64,000 nt of DNA from Pedococcus dokdonensis (GTDB lineage Bacteria; Actinomycetota; Actinomycetes; Actinomycetales; Dermatophilaceae): the NCBI RefSeq assembly GCF_900104525.1, contig NZ_LT629711.1:1054001-1118000 (forward strand). The letters are read 5' to 3'. The translations under genes were made by a program, and so were the position numbers. Below the pieces are notes generated by a model. That model was given only the letters and a program-made list of their open reading frames with translations. It had not been told where the DNA came from and did not search any database. This document shows positions 51,558-60,169 of this stretch, in pieces. Numbering within the stretch: the stretch's first letter is position 1; every line of letters begins with the position of its first letter.

Positions 51558-52376
51558 CTAGGACGATTGGGGAGGTGCCGACGTTCCTTCGGCCACCTTG
51601 AGGCGGGCCGTCCACCGGTCGCCGCGCCGCTCCAGCTCCAGCGGCATCCCGAACGTCTCGGACAGGTTGGCCTCGGTGAGGGTGATCTCGACCGGCCCCT
51701 GCGCCACGATCCGACCCTCGCGCAGCAGCAGGACGTCGGTGAAGTGCGGCGGGATCTCCTCGACGTGGTGGGTGACCAGGACCAGCGCGGGCGCCTCCAC
51801 GTCGGCGGCCAGGATGCCCAGGCGTCGCACGAGGTCCTCGCGACCACCGAGGTCGAGTCCGGCTGCGGGTTCGTCGAGGAGCATCAGCTCGGGGTCGGTC
51901 ATCAGCGCGCGGGCGATCTGGACGCGCTTGCGCTCGCCCTCGGAGAGGGTGCCGTAGGTGCGGTCGGCCAGGTGGTCGGCGCCCAGCGCCTCGAGGAGCT
52001 CCGAGGCGCGTGCGTGGTCGAAGGTCTCGTAGCTCTCTCGCCACCGGCCGACCACGCCGTAGGAGGCGGTCACGACGACGTTGTGGACGACCTCGTCGAA
52101 GGGGATCCGCTCCGCCAGGGCAGCCGACGCCAGTCCGATGCGGGGCCGGAGCTCGAACACGTCAACCGCGCCCAACACCTCGCCCAGCACGCCTGCCACA
52201 CCCCGCGTGGGGTGCATCCGCCCTGCCGCCAGCTGGAGCAACGTGGTCTTGCCCGCGCCGTTGGGCCCGAGGATCACCCACCGCTGGCCCTCCTCGACCT
52301 CCCAGGAGACGTCGTCGAGCAGGGTCGCCTGACCCCGGACGACGCTCACTCCCGCGAACTCAAGGACGTCACTCAT
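51558..52376 (-). CDS. ABC transporter ATP-binding protein
   Basis: 272 residues. Walker A is GPNGAGKTT (37-45), the Q-loop region contains FELRPRIGLASAALAE, the signature is TLSEGERKRV (LSEGE instead of LSGGQ) and Walker B LMLLDEPAAGLD; THHVEEIP carries the switch histidine. No permease is beside it. Proteins with this LSEGE signature and sequence type include cytosolic ABC proteins of unknown role in actinobacteria. TAGGGT eight bases upstream suggests a leaderless start. Confidence 0.92.
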   Translation of the reverse strand: MSDVLEFAGVSVVRGQATLLDDVSWEVEEGQRWVILGPNGAGKTTLLQLAAGRMHPTRGVAGVLGEVLGAVDVFELRPRIGLASAALAERIPFDEVVHNVVVTASYGVVGRWRESYETFDHARASELLEALGADHLADRTYGTLSEGERKRVQIARALMTDPELMLLDEPAAGLDLGGREDLVRRLGILAADVEAPALVLVTHHVEEIPPHFTDVLLLREGRIVAQGPVEITLTEANLSETFGMPLELERRGDRWTARLKVAEGTSAPPQSS

Positions 52377-52384
52377 GGCACCGG

Positions 52385-52390
52385 ACCCTA
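52385..52390 (-). promoter_or_regulatory. -10 element of the ABC ATPase gene
   Basis: TAGGGT on the minus strand, eight bases before ATG 52376. Confidence 0.5.
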
Positions 52391-52396
52391 TCGGCT

Positions 52397-52402
52397 TAGC
52401 AT
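52397..52402 (+). promoter_or_regulatory. -10 element of the 52409 gene
   Basis: TAGCAT, six bases before ATG 52409. The two divergent -10 elements are only six bases apart. Confidence 0.5.
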
Positions 52403-52408
52403 GACGGG

Positions 52409-53176
52409 ATGCCCGAACTCCCTGCGTCCGTGCGGCTTTCGCTGTGGACCACGCACGCCTGGGCGTCGGGCTCCCCGGTGGAGGACGCGATCGCCCGCGC
52501 CCTGCCAGACATCGACCACGTGTCCGGCGACCTCGACCGCCTGGCGCTGTGGCGGGAGCTCGGGGAGCAGGCCCTGCTCGTCGCCCTCCCCGCACCCGGA
52601 GACCTGGTCGGCGTCCCGGGCGGGTCGGCGCAGGCCCAGGGCGCGGCGGCGGTCGGTGGTGAGTGCGTCTTCGTGCCCGGCCTCGGAGGGATGCTCGTGC
52701 CGACCGTGTCGACGTTCGGGTCGGGCACGGAGGGCGGACTGGACCTGGGCACCCGGGTCGACTGGACGGCATACGACGCGCAGCCGGTGCCCCGGCACCG
52801 CGTGGAGGCCCTGGAGCCGTCGCAGCTGGAGCGGCACCTGCGTGACGAGATCCGCACGGCGACCGAGGCGATCGACGCAGTCGGGGGCCAGCCGTTCGGG
52901 GCCACGGCGGCCAGGGAGCTCGCCGACGCCGCGATGGGCGGCCGGTGGGGGCTGCCCACCGGGCTGCCGGGACGCGCCGCGCGGGTGATCTCGCTGGCCG
53001 GCACCATCAGCACCGTGGTCGACGTCGCACTGGACGCCGGGGACGGCGCCCTGACCGCGACGGAGGCGGGTGTGCGCCACCGGTTGCTGCTGCGGCTCCA
53101 GCGCGCCTCGGACCGTGCCCTGGCCGACGCCACCAACGCCGCGTGCGCGGTGCTCGCGGGGTGGCGACCGGAGTAG
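52409..53176 (+). CDS. Uncharacterised actinobacterial protein
   Basis: 255 residues, soluble, without recognised motif. It begins PELPASVRLSLWTTHAWAS and ends in a helical region with RHRLLLRLQRASDRALADA. Such proteins are found beside the LSEGE-type ABC ATPase in related genomes to my recollection; here the two genes are divergent, with their starts 32 bases apart. No function can be proposed. Confidence 0.8.
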   Translation: MPELPASVRLSLWTTHAWASGSPVEDAIARALPDIDHVSGDLDRLALWRELGEQALLVALPAPGDLVGVPGGSAQAQGAAAVGGECVFVPGLGGMLVPTVSTFGSGTEGGLDLGTRVDWTAYDAQPVPRHRVEALEPSQLERHLRDEIRTATEAIDAVGGQPFGATAARELADAAMGGRWGLPTGLPGRAARVISLAGTISTVVDVALDAGDGALTATEAGVRHRLLLRLQRASDRALADATNAACAVLAGWRPE

Positions 53177-53200
53177 GCCGGCGAACTAGACTCGGACGAC

Positions 53201-54910
53201 ATGGCGGACCCCGCAATCATCCTGGTGTCTGAGCACCACGCCGACACCCTGCTCGACGAGTTCCGGAGCCGGTACGACCGCGACTACGACCTGCGCACCG
53301 CCCGGTCGTGCGCCGAGGCCGAGTCGGTGGCCAAGCAGGTGGCCGAGGCAGGTGACCACGTCGCGCTCTTCGTCACGGACTCCCGGCTCCCCGACGTCGA
53401 GAGCGTGCACCTGGCGTTCCACCGCTGGAGGCTCGTCGTGCCGACGGCCCGACGCGTGGTCGCCGCCCACTGGGACTACTTCCTCGCCGACGGCCCGGGG
53501 CTGCGGGCGGGCATGGCGAAGGGGAAGTACGACGCCTACCTGCTGATGCCGCGCGGAAGGCGTGACGAGGAGTTCCACAACGCGATCACCGACCTGCTGT
53601 CCGACTGGACGTCGACAGTGCCGCAGCCCGAGGTGGTCAGCGCCAAGGTCATCTCCCCCACGCACGACGCCCTGACCATGGCGATCCGCGACTTCCTCGA
53701 CCGGATGGGCATGCAGAACCGGCTCTGGCACCCCGACACCCCCGAGCTCCAGGGCTACCTCGCCGGGATCCGGGAGGAGCTCGGCGTCGAGGAGCTCCGG
53801 TGGCCGGTCGTCACGGCGGCCAACCGCCCGCCGATCCAGGCGACCAGCGTCCGTGACGTCGCGATCGCGGTCAATGGCGCACCCCGCAGCTTCGAGATCG
53901 ACGAGGTCGTCGACCTGGCCATCGTCGGCGCCGGACCCGCGGGCCTCGCAGCGGCGGTCTACGGAGCGTCCGAGGGGCTGTCCGTGCTGGTCCTCGAGGC
54001 CGAGGCGGTCGGCGGGCAGGCTGGCACCAGCTCGATGATCCGCAACTACCTCGGCTTCCCGCGCGGCATCTCCGGCATGCGCCTGGCCCAGCGGGCCCGC
54101 AACCAGGCCCTGCGCTTCGGCACCGAGTTCCAGACCGGCTGGGAGGTCACCGGGCTCGAGGCCGGGGACGAGCTGACACCGCACCTGCTGCACACCGACG
54201 GTGGCGACGTGCGGGCCCGGACGGTCCTGGTCTCCAGCGGCGTCGCCTACCGCAAGCTCGGCGTGCCCTCGATCGAGGCGCTCGTCGGCGCGGGGGTCAA
54301 CTACGGCGCCGCGATGACCGCAGCCCGTGAGATGGAGGGCAACGAAGTCGTCGTCGTCGGCGGCGGGAACTCCGCCGGCCAGGCCGCCCTGCACCTCGCC
54401 CGCTTCGCCAGCAAGGTCTCCATCGTCGTGCGCCGACAGGGACTCGAGGAGACGATGTCGCGCTACCTCATCGACGAGATCTCCTACAACGAGCGGATCA
54501 CCGTGCGCCCGTGCACCCGCGTCGTCGACGGAGGCGGCGAGGGGCAGCTCGAGTGGGTGACCCTGGAGGACACCACCAGCGGCGCGCGCACCACCGAACC
54601 GGCCCGGGGGCTGTTCCTGCTGCTGGGTGCCGAGCCACGGTGCGACTGGCTGCCTCCGCAGCTCGCCCGCGACAAGCACAGCTTCATCCTGACCGGGCGC
54701 GACGTCCCCCGGGACAAGTGGGTCGACGGCTCTCCGCCTGCGAACCTGGCGACGACGGTGCCGGGCATCTTCGCTGCCGGGGACATCAGGGCGGGGTCGA
54801 TGAAGCGGGTCGCGGCGGCCAGCGGAGAGGGTGCGTCCGTCGTCCCGCTGGTGCACGCCTACCTCGCGCCCGCTCCCGAGGACGAGGTGGTGCCCGCGCC
54901 GGTCTCCTGA
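53201..54910 (+). CDS. Response-regulator-like/thioredoxin-reductase-like FAD fusion protein
   Basis: 569 residues. Residues 5-130 resemble a receiver domain: the phospho-acceptor Asp may survive in FVTDSRLPD, but the N-terminal acidic pair (SEHHAD) and the lysine (YLLMPRG instead of LLKP) are missing. Residues 150-235 are a glutaredoxin-like spacer. Residues 240-565 are a pyridine-nucleotide oxidoreductase: AIVGAGPAGLAAAVYGASEG binds FAD, VVVVGGGNSAGQAALHLA binds NAD(P)H and FAAGDIRAG closes the FAD site. The CxxC of thioredoxin reductase is replaced by YGAAMT. Confidence 0.9.
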   Translation: MADPAIILVSEHHADTLLDEFRSRYDRDYDLRTARSCAEAESVAKQVAEAGDHVALFVTDSRLPDVESVHLAFHRWRLVVPTARRVVAAHWDYFLADGPGLRAGMAKGKYDAYLLMPRGRRDEEFHNAITDLLSDWTSTVPQPEVVSAKVISPTHDALTMAIRDFLDRMGMQNRLWHPDTPELQGYLAGIREELGVEELRWPVVTAANRPPIQATSVRDVAIAVNGAPRSFEIDEVVDLAIVGAGPAGLAAAVYGASEGLSVLVLEAEAVGGQAGTSSMIRNYLGFPRGISGMRLAQRARNQALRFGTEFQTGWEVTGLEAGDELTPHLLHTDGGDVRARTVLVSSGVAYRKLGVPSIEALVGAGVNYGAAMTAAREMEGNEVVVVGGGNSAGQAALHLARFASKVSIVVRRQGLEETMSRYLIDEISYNERITVRPCTRVVDGGGEGQLEWVTLEDTTSGARTTEPARGLFLLLGAEPRCDWLPPQLARDKHSFILTGRDVPRDKWVDGSPPANLATTVPGIFAAGDIRAGSMKRVAAASGEGASVVPLVHAYLAPAPEDEVVPAPVS

Positions 54911-54923
54911 CCGCGCGGCCGGC

Positions 54924-56123
54924 TCAGCCGTGACGCCCGACGACGTCCTGGTAGACCTCCATGGTGCGGTCGCCGATGGTGGCCCACGAGAACGCGTCGA
55001 CGGCGCGGGTGCGCCCAGCCTGCCCCATCGCTGCGGCCCGGTCGGTGTCGCTGACCGCGTCGTTGAGCGCGTGCGCCAGGTCGGCGACGAACCTGTCGGC
55101 GTCGAGGGGTATGCCGCTGCCGTCCTGGACCTGCTCGATCGGCACCAACCAGCCGGTCTCCCCGTCCACGACGACCTCGGGTATGCCGCCGGTCGCGGTG
55201 GCGACCACGGGGACCTCGCAGGCCATCGCCTCGAGGTTCACGATGCCGAGCGGCTCGTAGATCGAGGGGCAGGCGAACACCGTGGCCGCCGACAACAGCG
55301 CCACCACCTCGGCGCGGGGCAGCATCTCGGGGATCCACACGACGCCCTGACGAGTGGCCCGCAGCTCCTGCATCAGGCCCTCGACCTCGGCCATGATCTC
55401 CGGGGTGTCCGGCGAGCCGGCGCACAGCACGAGCTGGACGTCGGGAGGCAGCTGCGCGGCCGCCCGCAGGAGGTACGGAAGGCCCTTCTGGCGGGTGATC
55501 CGGCCGACGAAGATCACGGACCTGCCGTCGGGGTCGACGCCGTGCCGGCGCACCGTGTCCGCGTCCTCGTGGCGTTGCCAGAGCTGGGAGTCGATGCCGT
55601 TGTGGACGACCTTGACCCGGTCGGGGTCGATGCTCGGGTAGCTGCGCAGCACGTCCTGGCGCATCCCCTCGCTGACCGCGATGACGGCGGCGGCTGCCTC
55701 GTAGGCGGTGCGCTCGACGAAGGACGAGACGCGGTAGCCGCCACCCAGCTGCTCGGCCTTCCACGGCCGCATCGGCTCGAGGCTGTGCGCGCTGACCACG
55801 TGCGGCATGCCGCCCAGCAGCGACGCGACGTGCCCGGCGAAGTTGGCGTACCAGGTGTGCGAGTGGACCAGGTCTGCTCCCTCGCAGTCGCCGGCCATCG
55901 CGAGGTCGACGCCCATCGTGCGCACGGCCGCGTTCGCGGACGCGAGGTCCGGCAGGTCGGCATACCCGGTCGTGCCCTCCTCGACCACCGGCACACCGAA
56001 CGCCCGCACGCGGGCGTCGACGTCGCCACGGTCGCGCAGCGCGCGCACGAGCTCGGCGACGTGGACTCCGGCCCCGCCGTAGATGTTCGGCGGGTACTCC
56101 TTGGTCAGGATGTCGACTCTCAC
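54924..56123 (-). CDS. glgA: Glycogen/alpha-glucan synthase GlgA (actinobacterial GT4 type, GlgM-like)
   Basis: 399 residues. ILTKEYPPNIYGGAGVHVAEL is the glucosyl-donor lysine and glycine loop; FVGRITRQKGL and SIYEPLGIVNLEAMACEVPVV are the GT-B C-terminal donor motifs with the ExxxxxxxE pair. This group uses ADP-glucose, and in mycobacteria makes alpha-maltose-1-phosphate. The start is GTG 56123 with TAATCT seven bases upstream. Divergent from glgC with 62 bases between. Two copies of GGTATGCCG inside it use the rare codon ATA. Confidence 0.93.
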   Translation of the reverse strand: MRVDILTKEYPPNIYGGAGVHVAELVRALRDRGDVDARVRAFGVPVVEEGTTGYADLPDLASANAAVRTMGVDLAMAGDCEGADLVHSHTWYANFAGHVASLLGGMPHVVSAHSLEPMRPWKAEQLGGGYRVSSFVERTAYEAAAAVIAVSEGMRQDVLRSYPSIDPDRVKVVHNGIDSQLWQRHEDADTVRRHGVDPDGRSVIFVGRITRQKGLPYLLRAAAQLPPDVQLVLCAGSPDTPEIMAEVEGLMQELRATRQGVVWIPEMLPRAEVVALLSAATVFACPSIYEPLGIVNLEAMACEVPVVATATGGIPEVVVDGETGWLVPIEQVQDGSGIPLDADRFVADLAHALNDAVSDTDRAAAMGQAGRTRAVDAFSWATIGDRTMEVYQDVVGRHG

Positions 56124-56130
56124 GTTCGTG

Positions 56131-56136
56131 AGATTA
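56131..56136 (-). promoter_or_regulatory. -10 element of glgA
   Basis: TAATCT on the minus strand, seven bases before GTG 56123. Confidence 0.55.
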
Positions 56137-56173
56137 GTGCGGTGGTGGGGTCGCCGCGAGGGCGCGCATTGCC

Positions 56174-56179
56174 TAGGTT
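56174..56179 (+). promoter_or_regulatory. -10 element of glgC
   Basis: TAGGTT, six bases before ATG 56186. Confidence 0.55.
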
Positions 56180-56185
56180 GGGCCC

Positions 56186-57439
56186 ATGGCGTACGGATCC
56201 GGTGGACCGAAAGTGCTGGCGATCGTCCTGGCGGGCGGCGAGGGCAAGCGCCTGATGCCACTCACCGCCGACCGCGCGAAGCCCGCGGTGCCGTTCGGTG
56301 GCATCTACCGGCTGATCGACTTCGCGCTCAGCAACATCGTCAACTCGGGCTACCGGCAGATCGTCGTGCTGACCCAGTACAAGTCGCACAGCCTCGACCG
56401 GCACGTCACCAAGACCTGGCGGATGTCGACGATGCTCGGCAACTACGTGACACCCGTGCCGGCTCAGCAGCGGGTCGACAAGAACTGGTACCTCGGGTCC
56501 GCCAACGCGATCTTCCAGAGCCTCAACCTGGTCCACGACGAGAAGCCCGACATCGTCGTCGTCGTGGGTGCCGACCACGTCTACCGGATGGACTTCTCGC
56601 AGATGGTCCAGCAGCACATCGAGACCGGCGCGGGCGTGACCGTGGCCGCGATCCGGCAGCCGATCTCGCTCGCCGACCAGTTCGGTGTCATCGAGGTGGA
56701 CGACGACGACCGACGCAAGATCGGCGCCTTCCGTGAGAAGCCCAAGGACGCCAAGGGGCTGCCGGACTCGCCCGACGAGGTGCTCGCGTCGATGGGCAAC
56801 TACGTCTTCGACGCCGACGTCCTGGTCGACGCGGTGACCCGGGACAACGACCGCGAGGGCAGCAAGCACGACATGGGGGGCGACATCGTCCCCGACTTCG
56901 TGACCAACGGTGAGGGCTACGTCTACGACTTCAAGGACAACGTCATCCCCGGGGCCACCGAGCGCGACCAGGCCTACTGGCGCGACGTCGGGACGATGGA
57001 CTCCTACTGGGAGGCCCACATGGACCTCGTGTCGATCCACCCGGTCTTCAACCTCTACAACTACGACTGGCCGATCTACACCGACTACGGGCCGTACCCG
57101 CCCGCCAAGCTGGTGCACGGCTTCGGCGGCAAGTTCGGCGAGGCGCACAACTCCGCGGTCTCCCCCGGTGTCGTGATCTCGGGGGCCACCGTGACCAACT
57201 CTGTGCTGTCGCCGCGCTGCCACATCCACAGCGCCACCACGATCGACGACAGCGTCCTGCTCGACGACGTCGAGGTCGGCCGCGGCTGCACCATCAAGCG
57301 GGCCATCATCGACAAGGGGGTGCGCGTGCCGGAGAACACCACCATCGGGGTCGACGCCGACCAGGACCGGGCTCGCGGCTTCATGGTCACCGAGTCGGGC
57401 CTGACCGTCATCGCCAAGTTCCAGGAGGTCACTGCGTGA
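56186..57439 (+). CDS. glgC: Glucose-1-phosphate adenylyltransferase GlgC
   Basis: 417 residues. [32 protein letters not shown] is the nucleotide loop; [12 protein letters not shown] is the metal-binding region; [10 protein letters not shown] holds the sugar-phosphate lysine; the C-terminal part is a left-handed beta-helix with the regulatory arm. It makes ADP-glucose for GlgA. It is divergent from glgA; the stop overlaps the LLM gene as GTGA. Confidence 0.97.
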   Translation: MAYGSGGPKVLAIVLAGGEGKRLMPLTADRAKPAVPFGGIYRLIDFALSNIVNSGYRQIVVLTQYKSHSLDRHVTKTWRMSTMLGNYVTPVPAQQRVDKNWYLGSANAIFQSLNLVHDEKPDIVVVVGADHVYRMDFSQMVQQHIETGAGVTVAAIRQPISLADQFGVIEVDDDDRRKIGAFREKPKDAKGLPDSPDEVLASMGNYVFDADVLVDAVTRDNDREGSKHDMGGDIVPDFVTNGEGYVYDFKDNVIPGATERDQAYWRDVGTMDSYWEAHMDLVSIHPVFNLYNYDWPIYTDYGPYPPAKLVHGFGGKFGEAHNSAVSPGVVISGATVTNSVLSPRCHIHSATTIDDSVLLDDVEVGRGCTIKRAIIDKGVRVPENTTIGVDADQDRARGFMVTESGLTVIAKFQEVTA

Positions 57440-58248
57440 GCGAGCGTCCCATCCGGATCGGGGTCCAGCTCCAACCGCAGCACGCGGAGTACGCGGCGAT
57501 CCGTCGCGCCGCTGCCGAGGCCGAGGAGATCGGTGTCGACATCGTCTTCAACTGGGACCACTTCTATCCGTTGTACGGCGACCCGCTCGGGGCGCACTTC
57601 GAGTGCTGGACCATGCTCGGCGCCTGGGCCGAGGCCACGTCACGCGTCGAGATCGGCGCCCTGGTGACCTGCAACAGCTACCGCAAGCCGCAGCTGCTGG
57701 CCGACATGGCGCGAACCGTCGACCACATCAGCGACGGCCGGCTGATCCTCGGGATCGGCTCCGGATGGTTCGAGAAGGACTACGACGAGTACGGCTACGA
57801 GTTCGGCAGCGCCGGCGGCCGGCTGGACAAGCTCGCGCACGACCTGCCGCTGATCAAGTCGCGCTGGGCCAAGCTGAACCCCCCACCCACGCGCGACATC
57901 CCGGTCCTGATCGGTGGTGGTGGCGAACGCAAGACGCTCAAGATCGTGGCCGAGCACGCGACCATCTGGCACGGCTTCGGCACCCCGGACACGATCGCCC
58001 ACAAGCACGCCGTCCTCGACGAGTGGTGCGCGAAGGTCGGCCGCGACCCAGCCGAGATCGAGCGCTCGTCCGGCGTCTCCCCCAAGCCCGGTCGCCTGCC
58101 CGAGGACGTCAAGGACTACGCCGCCGGAGCCGAGGACCTGTATGCCGTCGGCACGCGCCTGTTCACCGTCGGCATCGGGGGCCCCAGGTACGACCTCGGG
58201 CCGATCCGCGACCTCGTCGCCTGGCGCGACTCACGGACGAACGACTGA
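57436..58248 (+). CDS. LLM-class F420-dependent oxidoreductase
   Basis: 270 residues, luciferase-like TIM barrel: [53 protein letters not shown] and [17 protein letters not shown]. The last two motifs are typical of F420-binding members (TIGR03560-like). It begins with GTG 57436 overlapping the glgC stop. Substrate unknown. Confidence 0.93.
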   Translation: MSERPIRIGVQLQPQHAEYAAIRRAAAEAEEIGVDIVFNWDHFYPLYGDPLGAHFECWTMLGAWAEATSRVEIGALVTCNSYRKPQLLADMARTVDHISDGRLILGIGSGWFEKDYDEYGYEFGSAGGRLDKLAHDLPLIKSRWAKLNPPPTRDIPVLIGGGGERKTLKIVAEHATIWHGFGTPDTIAHKHAVLDEWCAKVGRDPAEIERSSGVSPKPGRLPEDVKDYAAGAEDLYAVGTRLFTVGIGGPRYDLGPIRDLVAWRDSRTND

Positions 58249-58345
58249 CCCTTCCCGACTGACGCGCCGCCACGCCACAGCCCTTGCCCCGGCATCGCCG
58301 AGAAGCGTGCCAAGCAGTCCTGATGCTGCCAGGCGCGTGTATTGA

Positions 58346-58483
58346 TCAGTCAGGAACCACAACCGAGGATGCATGCGGCCTGTACGCCGATCGCAGAAAC
58401 CGGTAGCCACCTCTGCGCACCGCTCGCGAACAGGCCACAACGGCACCGAGCAAGACGAGAGCCACGCTTGCAACCACGATCAT
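58346..58483 (-). CDS. Small membrane/lipoprotein-like peptide (45 aa)
   Basis: MIVVASVALVLLGAVVACS followed by RAVRRGGYRFLRSAYRP. One membrane helix ends in VVAC, a weak lipobox, followed by a basic tail. GGGGAAGG abuts the ATG. It lies on the minus strand downstream of the first small-gene cassette and may belong to it. Too short for certainty. Confidence 0.4.
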   Translation of the reverse strand: MIVVASVALVLLGAVVACSRAVRRGGYRFLRSAYRPHASSVVVPD

Positions 58484-58523
58484 CCTTCCCCTTTGCGTTG
58501 TCGCGTCCGATGGAGGTGCTGGA

Positions 58524-58640
58524 TCAAGTCAGGATGCGGTCGGTGGCAACGAAGCTCCCGAGGAGCGACAGCGCCGTCAGTGGGAAGCCAAGCGATGCCG
58601 GAATCCCGCCGTCAATCGTGTGGACATACAGCGCCTTCAC
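58524..58640 (-). CDS. Tiny membrane peptide, third gene of cassette A (38 aa)
   Basis: MKALYVHTIDGGIPASLGF then PLTALSLLGSFVATDRILT: one hydrophobic stretch. The GTG start overlaps the stop of the preceding two-helix protein as GTGA. The same arrangement occurs in cassette B at 59879-59959, which is why it is reported. Confidence 0.45.
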   Translation of the reverse strand: MKALYVHTIDGGIPASLGFPLTALSLLGSFVATDRILT

Positions 58641-58852
58641 GGCCCCACCCTGGGCTCCCTTTGTCGCCGCCGGCCTCGGATCACACGCGCACCCAATACC
58701 AACGTCCTCACGACGACCCACCCGATCGCAAGCGTCAGGATCTCGCGGACTCCAGCCGGGTCATGATCCAGAATCAGTGGGATGAGGACGGCGAGGGTGA
58801 GGATGACGACGAGTACAAACGCTTCCTTGACCAAGACTGAGCGCGTTGGCAT
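58637..58852 (-). CDS. Two-helix small membrane protein, second gene of cassette A (71 aa)
   Basis: 71 residues: helix about 11-29 (FVLVVILTLAVLIPLIL), a short loop, helix about 38-55 (ILTLAIGWVVVRTLVLG) and a basic tail RRRQREPR. GGGAG lies five bases before ATG 58852. It follows the secreted-protein gene by ten bases. The topology matches the second gene of cassette B although little sequence is shared. If the secreted protein is a toxin, this would be the natural immunity candidate; that is speculation. Confidence 0.65.
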   Translation of the reverse strand: MPTRSVLVKEAFVLVVILTLAVLIPLILDHDPAGVREILTLAIGWVVVRTLVLGARVIRGRRRQREPRVGP

Positions 58853-58862
58853 GGCGTCTCCC

Positions 58863-59228
58863 TCACGACCTGCAGGTCTTGTAGTACGAATCGTAGGCTG
58901 GCAAGGAGGCCGCTCCACCCGAGGCCGGAATGCGTGCCTTGTAGCACTTCTTCAGCCTGATGGCTGTATTCACCGTGTTCTTGACGTCGTCCTTGACCAG
59001 CAGATAGACGGCTCCACACGTGATCTTGGCAGTGGCCGTCGGAACAAAACCGCACAGCAAACCAGGGATCTGGCTCGAGTTGGTGTCCATGGCGTTCTTG
59101 AGGCGCCACGTTTCGGACCAAGACATCTCTACGTAGTAGACCGGCGAGTAGTACCACCAACCCGTCGCGATCCATGGGTCCACGATGATGGGGTACGCAG
59201 CTCCCTTGGTGTTCACGATCTGGTGCAA
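58863..59228 (-). CDS. Cys-containing small protein of cassette A, apparently interrupted by an amber stop
   Basis: The visible ORF (121 residues from TTG 59228) contains WYYSPVYYVEMSWSE, IPGLLCGFVPTATAKITCG, KKCYKARIP and the end YYKTCRS: four cysteines in the same order as the protein of cassette B. Upstream the same frame stays open to GTG 59360, which has AAGGGAGG five bases before it, except for a TAG at 59259-59261. The gene is therefore either an amber-inactivated copy of a 165-residue protein or really starts at 59228 without a good ribosome binding site. No signal peptide is seen. Confidence 0.55.
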   Translation of the reverse strand: MHQIVNTKGAAYPIIVDPWIATGWWYYSPVYYVEMSWSETWRLKNAMDTNSSQIPGLLCGFVPTATAKITCGAVYLLVKDDVKNTVNTAIRLKKCYKARIPASGGAASLPAYDSYYKTCRS

Positions 59229-59258
59229 CGAGCGACCTCGGATCTCGTAGTGGGTCGG

Positions 59259-59366
59259 CTAGTGCCGTCCCGTGGAGTCGATGGCCCAAGGTGCTGCCAC
59301 GGAGCCTTGGCTGACTCCAACCTCATCGTTAATCTCAATCGATGTCAGTGCGCGATCCACGTCCAC
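59259..59366 (-). other. Upstream part of the amber-interrupted cassette A gene
   Basis: From GTG 59366/59360 the frame of the downstream ORF reads DRALTSIEINDEV then GVSQGSVAAPWAID and stops at TAG 59259. The strong ribosome binding site favours it as the true start of the gene. Confidence 0.4.
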
Positions 59367-59430
59367 CTCCCTTGGGCTCTCGGTCGGGCCCGTTCACGGA
59401 ACATATATGCCTGGTTACTCCTCAGGGTGT

Positions 59431-59880
59431 GACTGAATGTGACTACACGGGACTGGCTAGATGTATACCGAGACTTTACCTTAGCGCGTGCTCAGGGGGT
59501 GCCGTCCGACGACAGGCGAGAGCGCTGGTCGCGGGTCGGATGTCGAGACTGACGACGGGTTGCCAAACCGCCGTCGAGACTGTGGCGCGGTGCCCGACGT
59601 GACCGCGCAGACGCTCCTCGTGACCATCTCCGGTGAGGACCGTCCGGGCGTCACCAGCACGTTCTTCGACGCCATCGCCGACGTCGGCGCCGAGGTCCTC
59701 GACCTCGAGCAGGTCGTGGTCCGCGGCCACCTGACCCGGGCCACGCTGCTCTCGGCCGGCGAGTCACACGAGCGTCTGCGCAGCGTGCTGATCTCGGTCG
59801 GCCACGACCTCGACCTCAAGGTGAAGATCAAGTCGGGCACGGGCGACAGCCGACGCCGGCGCAGCGGCCGGGCCGCCGTC
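59431..59880. repeat. Upstream copy of the serB 5' repeat
   Basis: Positions 59581-59880 match 60985-61284 in all but four bases (offset 1,404). The region 59431-59580 continues to align with 60845-60984 at lower similarity with small gaps; both contain TATACCGA and TTTACCTT. The match stops abruptly after GTC at 59880. Confidence 0.9.
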
Positions 59881-59892
59881 AGCACGAGCTGA
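59590..59892 (+). pseudogene. Truncated serB copy (first ACT domain only)
   Basis: 100 residues: VTAQTLLVTISGEDRPGVTS through KIKSGTGDSRRRRSGRAA are those of SerB with two substitutions, then STS and a stop. Only the first ACT domain is present; the catalytic domain is missing. In the full-length copy TAGTGT precedes the GTG at six bases; here the corresponding bases are GACTGT, so the -10 is damaged and the copy is probably silent. Confidence 0.88.
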
Positions 59893-59959
59893 ACACCCAA
59901 GCGATCGGCAATAAAAGCGGCACGACGATGAGCAGCGTGACTAGCTCGAACAAGGTCAC
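59879..59959 (-). CDS. Tiny membrane peptide, third gene of cassette B (26 aa)
   Basis: MTLFELVTLLIVVPLLL then PIAWVFSSC: a single hydrophobic helix. GTG 59959 overlaps the stop of the two-helix protein as GTGA, the same overlap as in cassette A. Its stop codon lies exactly at the end of the serB repeat (59880), marking the junction of the two units. Confidence 0.45.
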   Translation of the reverse strand: MTLFELVTLLIVVPLLLPIAWVFSSC

Positions 59960-60168
59960 CTATCGAACAGCCGCCTGTCCTTGCCGGCCTCCAGAACCGC
60001 ACGCCGCTGTGACCGAGCCTGGTCACGACGCCGCGAGGGCCGATAGAGGACGAGAGTCAGGAGCACGGCCACCACCTCGCCGAGCCATAGTCGTCCAGAC
60101 GCCTCCCACACGCCAACGCCGACGATTATCGAGGCGAGCAGCGCAGCCCCTGACACCATTGCTTTCAC
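59956..60168 (-). CDS. Two-helix small membrane protein, second gene of cassette B (70 aa)
   Basis: 70 residues: helix 6-22 (SGAALLASIIVGVGVW), short loop, helix 29-44 (LGEVVAVLLTLVLY) and a basic tail RPSRRRDQARSQRR. The topology equals that of the protein at 58637-58852. GTG 60168 follows the stop of the secreted-protein gene by one base; ATG 60159 is an alternative. Confidence 0.65.
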   Translation of the reverse strand: MKAMVSGAALLASIIVGVGVWEASGRLWLGEVVAVLLTLVLYRPSRRRDQARSQRRAVLEAGKDRRLFDR

Positions 60169-60169
60169 C

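Noticed and set aside
53201..54910. Annotation as thioredoxin reductase
   Set aside because: The redox-active CxxC is absent (YGAAMT instead).
58342..58840. Two overlapping plus-strand frames of about 150 residues
   Set aside because: They overlap each other and the better-supported small minus-strand genes, are His/Arg/Pro-rich and have no ribosome binding site.
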